A DNA stretch of 35,966 nucleotides from assembly GCA_001871575.1 (NCBI GenBank), contig MNXV01000007.1, positions 1 through 35,966 of the forward strand, given 5' to 3'. Below, in pieces: positions 16,799 through 25,179 of the stretch. Within the stretch, counting starts at the first letter, position 1. The number at the start of each line of letters is the position of its first letter. The position numbers were made by a program, and so were the translations under genes. The notes beneath the pieces were generated by a model, which had not been told where the DNA came from, ran no database searches, and saw only the letters and a program-made list of their open reading frames with translations. The stretch comes from Caldisericum sp. CG2_30_36_11 (GTDB lineage: Bacteria > Caldisericota > Caldisericia > Caldisericales > Caldisericaceae).

Positions 16799-18637
16799 AT
16801 GAAAGGAAAGTCACTAACAGACGCTTTGCATGACATTCAGAGTGGAAACAAAGAAAACTATATTCCGGAAAAAGATACGTTAACTATTTCCGAAAAGAGC
16901 AAGGTTTCACTATCAAAGGTTTACGGATTTGCAACTTTTTATTCAATGTTTTCAGTAAAGCCTCGAGGTAAACATATTATAAGGGTATGCAAAAGCCTTT
17001 CCTGTCATATGGGAAAGGCAGAAGAGGTAATTGAAAAACTCGAAGAAGTACTTGGCGTTGAAATTGGAGAAACAACAGAGGATGGTGAATTTACCCTTGA
17101 AGAAAGTAGCTGTCTTGGAATGTGCTCTGTCTCCCCTGCAATGATGATTGATAAAATTCCATTTGGCAACCTCACTGTGGATCAGATCCCAGAAATTATA
17201 AAGAAAGTGAAGAGTGAAGGAAGTCAAGAGAAGATTTACACAGAGCAGATCCTTCCGGCCCAAGGGAGAGTAGTATTGAAGAGTGTTGGAGTAATTAATC
17301 CTGAAAGTATTGATGAATACATTGCTTCTCGTGGATATCTTGCTCTTAAAAAGGCAATTGAAAATGGACCTCAATGGGTTATTAACGAATTGAAAAAATC
17401 AGAGCTCAGGGGAAGAGGGGGGGCAGGATTTCCGACAGGTAGAAAGTGGGAATTCACTGCTAAGGCTCCAGGACCTCAAAAATATTTGATTTGCAATGCC
17501 GATGAAGGTGAGCCTGGCACATTCAAAGATAGGGTAATAATGGAAGGGGACCCTCACTCTATTATTGAAGGAATGATTATTGCAGCGTTTGCAACGGGTT
17601 GCAATAACGGTTACATCTATATAAGAGGCGAATATGACCTATCCATAAGAAGAATTGAAAAGGCAATTGGGGATGCAAGAAGCCACGGTTTCCTTGGTAG
17701 AAATATTCTTGGAAGTGGTTTTCCATTTGATATTGAGATTCATAAGGGAGCGGGTTCCTATGTCGTTGGAGAAGAAACAACTCTTATGGAATCAATTGAA
17801 GGGCATAGAGGAGAGCCAAGGAAAAAGCCACCATATCCTCCAACCTTTGGGTTATTGGGCAAGCCTACAGTTATCAATAATGTTGAAACACTTGCTAATG
17901 TACCGCCAATCATCACGAACGGGGCAGATTGGTATAGGACAATTGGAGTCCCGGAGTCTTATGGAACAAAACTTTTCAGCTTATCGGGTGATGTGAACTG
18001 GAAGGGTGTCATTGAGGCTCCTTTCGGTACACGACTTTCGTATATTGTAAACGAGCTTGGTGGTGGGGTAAGGAATGGCAAAAAACTTAGAGGTGTTATC
18101 TTTGGAGGGGTATCTGGGACTCTTCTCACTCCTGACCAATTTGATATCCCTGTTGATTTTAATTCACTCGTAACTATAGAGGCTGGCCCTGGCTCAGGTT
18201 CAATAATTGTTATGGATGAGACAAGGTCTATAGTTAATATTGCTAAAAATATTGCTTATTTCTTCAAGTATGAAAGTTGTGGAAAGTGTACACCTTGCAG
18301 AATTGGCACCGAGCAACTTATGAATATAATTGATAGGATTTTAGAAGGCTCTGGTAAAGAAAGTGACCTTGAAGTTATTGAAAGATTAGGGCAGGATATG
18401 AGGTTAACATCTTTTTGTCCTCTCGGACAAACTGCCCCAAATATTATTGTTCAATCAATCCAAAAGTTCAGGAGCAAGTGGCTTGAACACATGAAATATA
18501 ACTCTCCCCAAAAACTGGACAGGGGAATAAGGTGCATGTTAGGTTGCCAGAAACAAGGAGGAGGAAAGAGATGGCAAGCAACATGCGGAAGAATCACGAT
18601 ACAGCTTTTAAGGCCAGGGTGGCCCTGGAGGCCCTGA
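16799..18637 (+). CDS. NuoE-NuoF fusion, NAD(H)/FMN-binding diaphorase subunit; C-terminus altered by IS insertion
   Basis: NuoE part: LSKVYGFATFYSMF, CKSLSCHMGK, CLGMCS; NuoF part: RGRGGAGFPTGRKWEF, NADEGEPGTFKDR, GAGSYVVGEETTLMESIEG, SCGKCTPCRIGT. From about 18503 the frame reads into the IS. Confidence 0.88.
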   Translation: MKGKSLTDALHDIQSGNKENYIPEKDTLTISEKSKVSLSKVYGFATFYSMFSVKPRGKHIIRVCKSLSCHMGKAEEVIEKLEEVLGVEIGETTEDGEFTLEESSCLGMCSVSPAMMIDKIPFGNLTVDQIPEIIKKVKSEGSQEKIYTEQILPAQGRVVLKSVGVINPESIDEYIASRGYLALKKAIENGPQWVINELKKSELRGRGGAGFPTGRKWEFTAKAPGPQKYLICNADEGEPGTFKDRVIMEGDPHSIIEGMIIAAFATGCNNGYIYIRGEYDLSIRRIEKAIGDARSHGFLGRNILGSGFPFDIEIHKGAGSYVVGEETTLMESIEGHRGEPRKKPPYPPTFGLLGKPTVINNVETLANVPPIITNGADWYRTIGVPESYGTKLFSLSGDVNWKGVIEAPFGTRLSYIVNELGGGVRNGKKLRGVIFGGVSGTLLTPDQFDIPVDFNSLVTIEAGPGSGSIIVMDETRSIVNIAKNIAYFFKYESCGKCTPCRIGTEQLMNIIDRILEGSGKESDLEVIERLGQDMRLTSFCPLGQTAPNIIVQSIQKFRSKWLEHMKYNSPQKLDRGIRCMLGCQKQGGGKRWQATCGRITIQLLRPGWPWRP

Positions 18638-18882
18638 AGGAGGAGAAGACTATGGCCCAGATCTCCAGCGAGTATGGGGCGCATCCGAATCAAATCCGTC
18701 AATGGAGACAGAAACTTCTTGATGAACTGCCCGGTGTGTTTTCCGATCGTCGGCAAAAAAAGGATAAAGAAACCGAAGAAGCGACGTCTGAGCTTTACCG
18801 TCAAATTGGTCAGCTCAAGGTGGAGCTGGACTGGCTTAAAAAAAAATCCCAGCAGCTTCTGTTGAGGAGAAGCGGGCGATGA
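18571..18882 (+). CDS. IS3-family transposase OrfA (HTH)
   Basis: MASNMRKNHDTAFKARVALEALKEEKTMAQISSEYGAHPNQIRQWRQKLL; SD ggaggag; A9 run at 18838-18846 suits -1 frameshifting into orfB. Confidence 0.88.
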   Translation: MASNMRKNHDTAFKARVALEALKEEKTMAQISSEYGAHPNQIRQWRQKLLDELPGVFSDRRQKKDKETEEATSELYRQIGQLKVELDWLKKKSQQLLLRRSGR

Positions 18883-19716
18883 TCGAGCCAGGACATAAAA
18901 AGATAACCATAGGACGTCAATGTGATTTGATAGGGATTCCCAGGGCTTCATATTATTATGAATCGAATCGTGATGACAGCTACAACGATCTTATTATGAA
19001 ACTTATCGACGAGCAGTTTACGAAGACGCCCTTTTACGGAGTTCCCAGGAAACGGCATCTTTGCGGATCAAGGGTCATGAAGTAAATCATAAGCGAATCC
19101 GCAGGCTGATGCGCAAGATGGGACTGGAGGCGATTTATCCAAAGAAGAAGTTGAGCAAGGCCCATCAGGAACATAAGAAGTATCCGTATCTGCTGAGGGA
19201 TGTGGTTATTGATCATCCTGATCAGGCCTGGTGCGTTGATATAACCTACATTCGTATGCGCAGCATGGTTTTGTCTATCTTGTTGCGATCATGGATTGGC
19301 ACAGCCGCTATGTCCTGGCTTGGGATATCTCCACCACCATGGATGTAGCCTTTTGCACCAGGACGCTGGAGAAGGCACTGAAGATTTCTAAGCCGGAGAT
19401 ATTCAACTCCGATCAGGGATCTCAGTTTACCAGCGACGATTTCACGGGAATTCTTAAAAGAGAAGGCATCAGCATCAGTATGGATGGCCGGGGCCGGGTG
19501 TCTGACAACATCTTCGTGGAGCGCCTCTGGAGAACAGTCAAATATGAAGAGGTTTACCTTCACCAGTACATGACTGTCTCCGAAGCTCGTAGAAGTCTCA
19601 ATAAATACTTTCTTTTCTACAACATGGAGAGGATTCATGAATCCCTGGGTTATAAAACCCCTTATGAAATCTATTTCAAAGAACCTTTAAACCAGCAAAC
19701 AAAACAGGCGGCTTGA
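18879..19716 (+). pseudogene. IS3-family transposase OrfB (rve/DDE), disrupted by two apparent 1-nt deletions
   Basis: Pieces in three frames join to one OrfB: IGIPRASYYYES, KRIRRLMRKMGLEAIYPKKKLSK, DQAWCVDITYIRM, FVYLVAIMDWHSRYVLAW, IFNSDQGSQFTS, ISISMDGRGRVSDNIFVERLWRTVKYEEVYL. Breaks near 19050 and 19263. Confidence 0.85.
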
Positions 19717-19747
19717 CTATGCACCAAATACAACCCAATTTTTTGTC

Positions 19748-19777
19748 TTGACAATGGGGAGACCTTTAAAAGATAAG
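19748..19777 (+). promoter_or_regulatory. Possible hybrid promoter: outward -35 in IS right end, -10 in flanking DNA
   Basis: TTGACA (19748-19753) in the IS terminal repeat, 18 nt, GATAAG (19772-19777). Confidence 0.35.
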
Positions 19778-19799
19778 AAACTTGAAGGAGGAGGTAGCT

Positions 19800-22520
19800 A
19801 TGAGCGATAAACTTATAAATGTGAAAATTGATGGCAAAGACTATCAGTTCCCTTCAGGCATTAAAATCCTAGATGCTTGCAAGCGAGTTGGTATTGAAAT
19901 TCCAACGCTCTGTTACCTTGAGGGAGTTTCCGAGGAAGGCTCCTGCGGAATGTGTGTTGTTGAGGTAAAAGGCTCGAAAACCTTACAGAGAACCTGTATT
20001 ACAGAAATTGCTGAAGGTATGGAGATTACAACGAACTCGCCTATTGTTTATGATGCACGTAAGATGAATCTTGAGCTTGCACTTGCTCATCATCCGCTTG
20101 ATTGTATGACCTGTGATGCAGATGGTGATTGTGAGTTGCAAGATCTTGCGTATCAATTCGGAATCAAGAAGAGTGAGTTCCTTGATGAGAAAGAGGCGTT
20201 TGAGTATCTAAAAGAAACTCCGTGGGATTCAAATCCTTTCATTCAGTTTGATCCGCAGAAGTGTATTCTCTGTAGAAGATGTGTTAATGCTTGTGAAAAC
20301 CAGGCGATTGTTGAAGCGATTGGAATTGCTCTGAGAGGCTATAAATCGACTGTATCAACCCCCTTTAATTTGCCTCTTGAAGAGACTGATTGCCAGTTCT
20401 GCGCTGCTTGTGTTCAGGCTTGTCCTGTTGGAGCACTTGTTGAGAAACCAAGAGTGGGGAAAGGGAAAATCTTCCAGCTTGAGGAAACTGATACCGTTTG
20501 TGCATACTGTGGAACTGGTTGTGAGGTTACCCTTTACAGGGATAAGAAGAATGACCTTGTAATGACAAGAGGGATTGAAGATTCGATTGTTAATAAGGGA
20601 AGCCTTTGTGTAAAGGGACGTTATGGTTATGAATATGTAAATAGTAAAGACAGGCTTACGAAACCTCTTATCAAGGAAAACGGTAAATTTAGGGAAACTA
20701 CTTGGGAGGAAGCTCTCGAATACACTGTAAAGAGACTCAAGGAGATAAAAGAGAAATATGGGCCAGATGCAATTGGAGTGCTTGGTTCCTCAAGATGCAC
20801 AAACGAGGATAATTATATCGTTCAAAAGTTTGCCCGCGCTGTTATTGGAACAAACAATGTTGATAACTGCGCACGATTGTGCCATGCCTCAACAATTGCA
20901 GGTCTTGGGAAGGCGCTTGGTGCGGCAGCTGCAACTAATCCAATTGAGGATATAAAGAATGCCGATGTAATGTTTGTAATTGGTTCTAATATGACTGAGA
21001 CGCATCCTGTAATTTCGCAGTTTGTTAAGGAAAATCAGAAGAAAAGGGGTGCAAAACTTATTGTTTGTGACCCAAGGAAAACTGATCTTGCAAAAGTTTC
21101 TGATATTTATATTCAGCACTATCCTGGCACAGATGTCGCACTTCTCAATGGTATTATGAAAATAATAATTGATAAAGGCCTTGTTAATAAAGAGTTCGTA
21201 GAGGCTCATACGGAAGGATACGAGGATTTTGTGAAGGTAATTTCAAAATACAACCTTAATACAGTCTCAAAAATAACAGGAGTGGATAGAGTACTCATTG
21301 AGAAAACTGCCGAGTGGTATGCCAAAGCTCCCAATGCAACAATATTCTATACAATGGGCATTACGCAGCATTCGGTTGGAACAGATAATGTGCTTAGTAT
21401 TGCAAACCTTGCTCTTGTAACAGGACACATCGGAAGTGAGGGAAATGGTATCGATCCTTTGAGAGGTCAGGCAAATGTTCAGGGAGCCTGTGATATGGGA
21501 GCTCTTCCTGATGTATATACAGGTTATCAGAAAGTGATTGATCCTGTTGCAAGGGAGAAATTCGAGAAGGCATGGAGAGTAAAGCTTCCCGAGAAACCAG
21601 GCCTTGCTGTCTCCGAGTTTGGTGACGCTGCACTCTCCGGTGAACTAAAGGCGATTTTTGCAATGGGTGAAAACCCGCTTATGACAGAGCCTGATATTAA
21701 CCATGTAAGAGAAGGTTTTGAGAAACTTGAATTCTTAGCTGTTCAGGAGATATTCCTTTCTGAAACTGCAGAACTTGCAGATGTTGTTTTCCCGGCAGCT
21801 GCGGCATATGAGAAGGAAGGAACATTCACAAATACTGAAAGAAGAGTTCAACTTCTTAGACCTGCCCGAGAAAAACCCGTTGGGACAAAATTTGACTGGG
21901 AGATTATTTCTCACGTTGCAACGAAATTGGGTTATCATATGAAATATAAGAATGCTGCAGAAATTATGGATGAGATAGCAACCCTTACACCATCTTATGC
22001 AGGTATTCATCACTATCGTCTTGAAAAAGGTGGGATCCAGTGGCCCTGTCCTAAGGATGATCATGCAGGGACAAAAATTCTCCACTATGATGGAACCTTC
22101 AAAAGACCAAATGGAAAGGCACTTATCAGCCCTGTTGAGTACATCGAGGCAAAGGAGCTTCCGGATAAGGAATATCCTATAATACTTACTACTGGAAGAA
22201 TCCTTTTCCACTATCACTCAGGAAATGAAACAAGAAGAGTTAAAGTACTTGATGCATTTGTTCCAAGAAACTATGTTGAGATAAACAAGGAAGATGCAGA
22301 GAAGCTCAATATAAATCATAAAGATATGGTGAGGGTTTCGACAAGGAGAGGAAGCATTGAACTTGAGGCACGAATTTCTGAAAAGCCAAAGAAAGGAGTA
22401 GTGTTTATTAGCTTTCATTTCCGTGAGGCAAGTGCAAATGTTCTAACAAATGCAGCCCTTGACCCTATTGCAAAGATTCCTGAATATAAAGTTGCAGCAT
22501 GTAAAATTGAAAAAATTTAA
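19800..22520 (+). CDS. Formate dehydrogenase alpha subunit (Mo/W-bisPGD, cysteine type) with NuoG-like N-terminal Fe-S domains
   Basis: ATG at 19800 after SD ggaggaggt; plant-type 2Fe-2S (CKRVGIEIPTLCYLEG..CGMCVVEV), HHPLDCMTCDADGDC, two 4Fe-4S, CAYCGTGCEVTLY, NCARLCHASTIAGL (Cys at the Sec/Cys site). Confidence 0.9.
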   Translation: MSDKLINVKIDGKDYQFPSGIKILDACKRVGIEIPTLCYLEGVSEEGSCGMCVVEVKGSKTLQRTCITEIAEGMEITTNSPIVYDARKMNLELALAHHPLDCMTCDADGDCELQDLAYQFGIKKSEFLDEKEAFEYLKETPWDSNPFIQFDPQKCILCRRCVNACENQAIVEAIGIALRGYKSTVSTPFNLPLEETDCQFCAACVQACPVGALVEKPRVGKGKIFQLEETDTVCAYCGTGCEVTLYRDKKNDLVMTRGIEDSIVNKGSLCVKGRYGYEYVNSKDRLTKPLIKENGKFRETTWEEALEYTVKRLKEIKEKYGPDAIGVLGSSRCTNEDNYIVQKFARAVIGTNNVDNCARLCHASTIAGLGKALGAAAATNPIEDIKNADVMFVIGSNMTETHPVISQFVKENQKKRGAKLIVCDPRKTDLAKVSDIYIQHYPGTDVALLNGIMKIIIDKGLVNKEFVEAHTEGYEDFVKVISKYNLNTVSKITGVDRVLIEKTAEWYAKAPNATIFYTMGITQHSVGTDNVLSIANLALVTGHIGSEGNGIDPLRGQANVQGACDMGALPDVYTGYQKVIDPVAREKFEKAWRVKLPEKPGLAVSEFGDAALSGELKAIFAMGENPLMTEPDINHVREGFEKLEFLAVQEIFLSETAELADVVFPAAAAYEKEGTFTNTERRVQLLRPAREKPVGTKFDWEIISHVATKLGYHMKYKNAAEIMDEIATLTPSYAGIHHYRLEKGGIQWPCPKDDHAGTKILHYDGTFKRPNGKALISPVEYIEAKELPDKEYPIILTTGRILFHYHSGNETRRVKVLDAFVPRNYVEINKEDAEKLNINHKDMVRVSTRRGSIELEARISEKPKKGVVFISFHFREASANVLTNAALDPIAKIPEYKVAACKIEKI

Positions 22521-22537
22521 ATAAAAGGAGGAAAGAA

Positions 22538-23380
22538 ATGAATGAACTAAACTTGTTTCCACCACCTCAAATTGCCGAGAAGATGCGAGATGTTGGTATT
22601 GGGAAGTGCAAAATTCCTATGAAGAAGTTTTTTGTTCTTGCAATTCTTGCAGGTGCTTTTATTGCATTTGGTGCACAACTTTCGATCCTTGTTGGAAGTG
22701 ATGTAACATTGGGGTTTGGCTTTACCAAGTTTATTGCAGCAAGCGTATTCACAGTTGGACTTATGCTTGTTGTTGTAGCAGGGGCTGAACTTTTTACGGG
22801 AGACAACCTTATCGTAATTTCAGCACTTGAAAAGAAAGTAAAGTGGGGGGAGCTTTTGAAAGCCTGGATCGCTGTTTATATTGGTAATTTTATCGGCTCG
22901 ATCCTTATCGCACTTTTCCTTTTCTGGGGAGGCCTCTGGGGATTAAATGGTAATGCTGTTGGTGCCTCTGCCTTAAAGATTGCAAGTTCAAAAGTTAGTC
23001 TTACATTTGTTCAAGGGCTTTTCAGGGGTATTCTCTGTAACTGGCTTGTTTGCCTTGCAGTGTGGATGGCAACTTCATCAAAAGATGTTATTGGAAAACT
23101 ATTTGCAATTTATTTTCCCATTATGGCTTTTGTCGCTTCAGGTTTTGAACACTCTGTTGCAAATATGTTCTTTATTCCATACGGCATTTTACTTAAAACA
23201 GTACCAAAGGTAGTTGAGGCAACAGGCAAAACACTTCAGGATTTTGCTGGACTGAACTGGGGAACACTTTTCACAAGGAACCTTATTTCAGTAACAATTG
23301 GGAACATCGTAGGTGGTGCATTTTTTGTAGGAACAATTTACTGGTATGTTTATTTAAAGGAAGGTTCACTTAAGAAGTGA
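22538..23380 (+). CDS. focA: Formate/nitrite transporter family protein (FocA/FdhC-like)
   Basis: FIAFGAQLSILVGSD, GAELFTGDNLIV, NWLVCLAVWMA; six-TM pattern; in FDH operon. Confidence 0.88.
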   Translation: MNELNLFPPPQIAEKMRDVGIGKCKIPMKKFFVLAILAGAFIAFGAQLSILVGSDVTLGFGFTKFIAASVFTVGLMLVVVAGAELFTGDNLIVISALEKKVKWGELLKAWIAVYIGNFIGSILIALFLFWGGLWGLNGNAVGASALKIASSKVSLTFVQGLFRGILCNWLVCLAVWMATSSKDVIGKLFAIYFPIMAFVASGFEHSVANMFFIPYGILLKTVPKVVEATGKTLQDFAGLNWGTLFTRNLISVTIGNIVGGAFFVGTIYWYVYLKEGSLKK

Positions 23381-23970
23381 GTGTGGTAATACTTGCTGGA
23401 GGAAAAGGAAGAAGGTTCGGAAGCAAAAAGCAATTTTTTACGATAGATGGGGAAAGTCTTGTTGAGAGATGTGTAAGGAGGTTTTCCCCTCTTTTCAGTG
23501 ATGTTGTTGTTGCAACAGATAATGCTTCAGAGTTAATTCCCCTAAAAGAAAAGTACAGAGTAAAAATTGTGGAAGACGAAATGAAGAATTTAGGAGCCAT
23601 AGTTGGAATATACACAGGATTAAAGAATATTGTTGAAGAAAAAGCCTTCGTTTGTGGTGTGGACATGCCATTTATTAATTTTAATTTGGTGAAGTATTTG
23701 ATGTCCAAAGATGGAAAAATTGTTGTTCCATTTGTAAGGGGATTTCCTGAAGCGCTTCACTCAGTTTACTCAAAGGATATTATACCACAAATTCAGGAGC
23801 TTCTTAACGAAGGAATCTATAAAATTAGCGAACTATTCAATTTTGTTGAAACAGTTTATATTGACGAGCGCGAGGTCAGGCAAGTTGATAAAAACCTTAC
23901 GTCTTTTTTTAACCTGAACACCAAAAAAGACCTTGAAATTTTGGAGGGAGTGATTGGAAAAAACATTTAA
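23377..23970 (+). CDS. mobA: Molybdenum cofactor guanylyltransferase
   Basis: VVILAGGKGRRFGSKKQF, CGVDMPFINFNLV; GTG start overlapping upstream stop; FDH operon context. Confidence 0.85.
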   Translation: MSVVILAGGKGRRFGSKKQFFTIDGESLVERCVRRFSPLFSDVVVATDNASELIPLKEKYRVKIVEDEMKNLGAIVGIYTGLKNIVEEKAFVCGVDMPFINFNLVKYLMSKDGKIVVPFVRGFPEALHSVYSKDIIPQIQELLNEGIYKISELFNFVETVYIDEREVRQVDKNLTSFFNLNTKKDLEILEGVIGKNI

Positions 23971-24697
23971 AGTGCAAATTAAGAAAGTTTTTCCCGACCA
24001 TTTTGAAGACACAGAGGACATGGTTGTAAATGAGTCCCCCTTATTTATTTTTTTAAATAATACAAAAGTAGGAACTGTTTTTCGAATGCCCGGAGAAGAT
24101 ACCGCACTTTCCTATGGCTTTCTTTTTTCAAATTTTTTGATCAAACCCTCTGAAATAAAAACTTTTAATTTGAAAGAAAACGAAACTTATTTTACGACAG
24201 ATAGAATTTTTAAAAATATTGAGCCAATTGTAATTTATTCTTCTTGTTTTGATGAAAAAGGAAGCAATGCTATAAATCCAATTGAGTCCAGCCTTACAAT
24301 TGGGAGAGAAGAGGTCGATAAAGCAAAAGAAGCCTTTAAAGATGTAAATACTGTTTTTAGTGAAACGGGAAGCACTCACTATGCAGCCCTTTTTGAGGGT
24401 AGCCATCTTCTATACTTCTATGAAGATGTTGGAAGGCACAACGCAGTTATGAAGGTCATAGGTAAGATGATTTTAGATTCAAAGATTGGAGACGATAAGT
24501 TTCTTCTTTTATCTGGAAGAGTATCATCTGAAATTGTAAGAATCGCCGTTATATCTCGCATTCCAATGATTATTTCAAAGGGCGCGCCGACATCTCTCTC
24601 CATCGCTTTGGCTAAAGAATATAAAATTTCAATTATTGGCTTTTTAAGAGGAGAAAGGTTTAATATATACACTTTTCCAGAAAGAATTAAACTTTAA
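23954..24697 (+). CDS. fdhD: Formate dehydrogenase accessory sulfurtransferase FdhD
   Basis: TGSTHYAALF, EDVGRHNAVMKVIGKM, SGRVSSEIVRIA; TTG start as tracked; CxxC loop replaced by SSCFDEKG. Confidence 0.85.
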   Translation: MEKTFKVQIKKVFPDHFEDTEDMVVNESPLFIFLNNTKVGTVFRMPGEDTALSYGFLFSNFLIKPSEIKTFNLKENETYFTTDRIFKNIEPIVIYSSCFDEKGSNAINPIESSLTIGREEVDKAKEAFKDVNTVFSETGSTHYAALFEGSHLLYFYEDVGRHNAVMKVIGKMILDSKIGDDKFLLLSGRVSSEIVRIAVISRIPMIISKGAPTSLSIALAKEYKISIIGFLRGERFNIYTFPERIKL

Positions 24698-24855
24698 GGA
24701 TTATTGCTTGTTTTTGAAGAAAATACAGTCGTTAATGTTGCTTCCTTCTTTGCTACATCTTCTGAAAATGCTCTAGTTATCTTTACACTATCAAGAAGGT
24801 TTTCTCCTGACAGCACTTTCCCTTTTATTAATTCTGCTAACTTTTTGGCAGTCAT
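24694..24855 (-). CDS. Short DRTGG-domain-like ORF (53 aa), possibly truncated
   Basis: rc SD gaggaggt before ATG at 24855; MTAKKLAELIKGKVLSGENLLDSVKITRAFSEDVAKKEA resembles a DRTGG N-terminus; stop overlaps the fdhD stop on the opposite strand. Confidence 0.45.
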   Translation of the reverse strand: MTAKKLAELIKGKVLSGENLLDSVKITRAFSEDVAKKEATLTTVFSSKTSNNP

Positions 24856-25145
24856 ACCTCCTCCTCTCGTTATATAGTTCACAAAATTTAAACTTCTTGA
24901 ATAATTTCTTTTTATATTTTAAAAGTTTTTGAAAATTAAAAACTCTCTCAATTAGGATTATTGTAATATTTTAAAAATAACTTCTTCAATTATTGATGTT
25001 CTTTTCAATTTAAAAGGATTGAAAGCAACATTTGCACCTGCTTATACACTAAGTATTTTTAATTCTCTGTATTTATATATAATTTACGACCTCTCTGCAA
25101 GAACGCTCCTTATTTTAAATGAGAAGATGAAAGCAGGTAAAATTC

Positions 25146-25173
25146 TTGACAGTTAGTAGATCTATTGTATAAT
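25146..25173 (+). promoter_or_regulatory. Strong promoter for tnpB
   Basis: TTGACA (25146-25151) - 16 nt - TATAAT (25168-25173). Confidence 0.7.
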
Positions 25174-25179
25174 AGAGTT

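Larger units (their letters stand above)
18503..19762. mobile_element. IS3-family insertion sequence
   Basis: Imperfect terminal inverted repeats TCTCCCCAaaaaCtgGACA (left) and TCTCCCCAttgtCaaGACA (right, revcomp); orfA/orfB DDE transposase; visibly higher GC than flanks. No clear direct target duplication seen. Confidence 0.85.

Noticed and set aside
18451-18951. Minus-strand 166-aa ORF across the IS left end
   Set aside because: Antisense to orfA and the nuoF end, spans an IS boundary, no domain signature.
21735-22217. Minus-strand 160-aa ORF opposite fdhA
   Set aside because: Fully antisense to a conserved FdhA coding region; no plausible RBS or domain.
19890-22520. Selenocysteine in FdhA
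   Set aside because: The catalytic position reads Cys (CARLCH) and there is no in-frame TGA.
25001-25026. CRISPR-like repeat (CTTTTCAATTTAAAAGGATTGAAAGC)
   Set aside because: Single copy only, no regularly spaced repeats or cas genes nearby; better explained as a hairpin in AT-rich DNA or a TnpB element left end.
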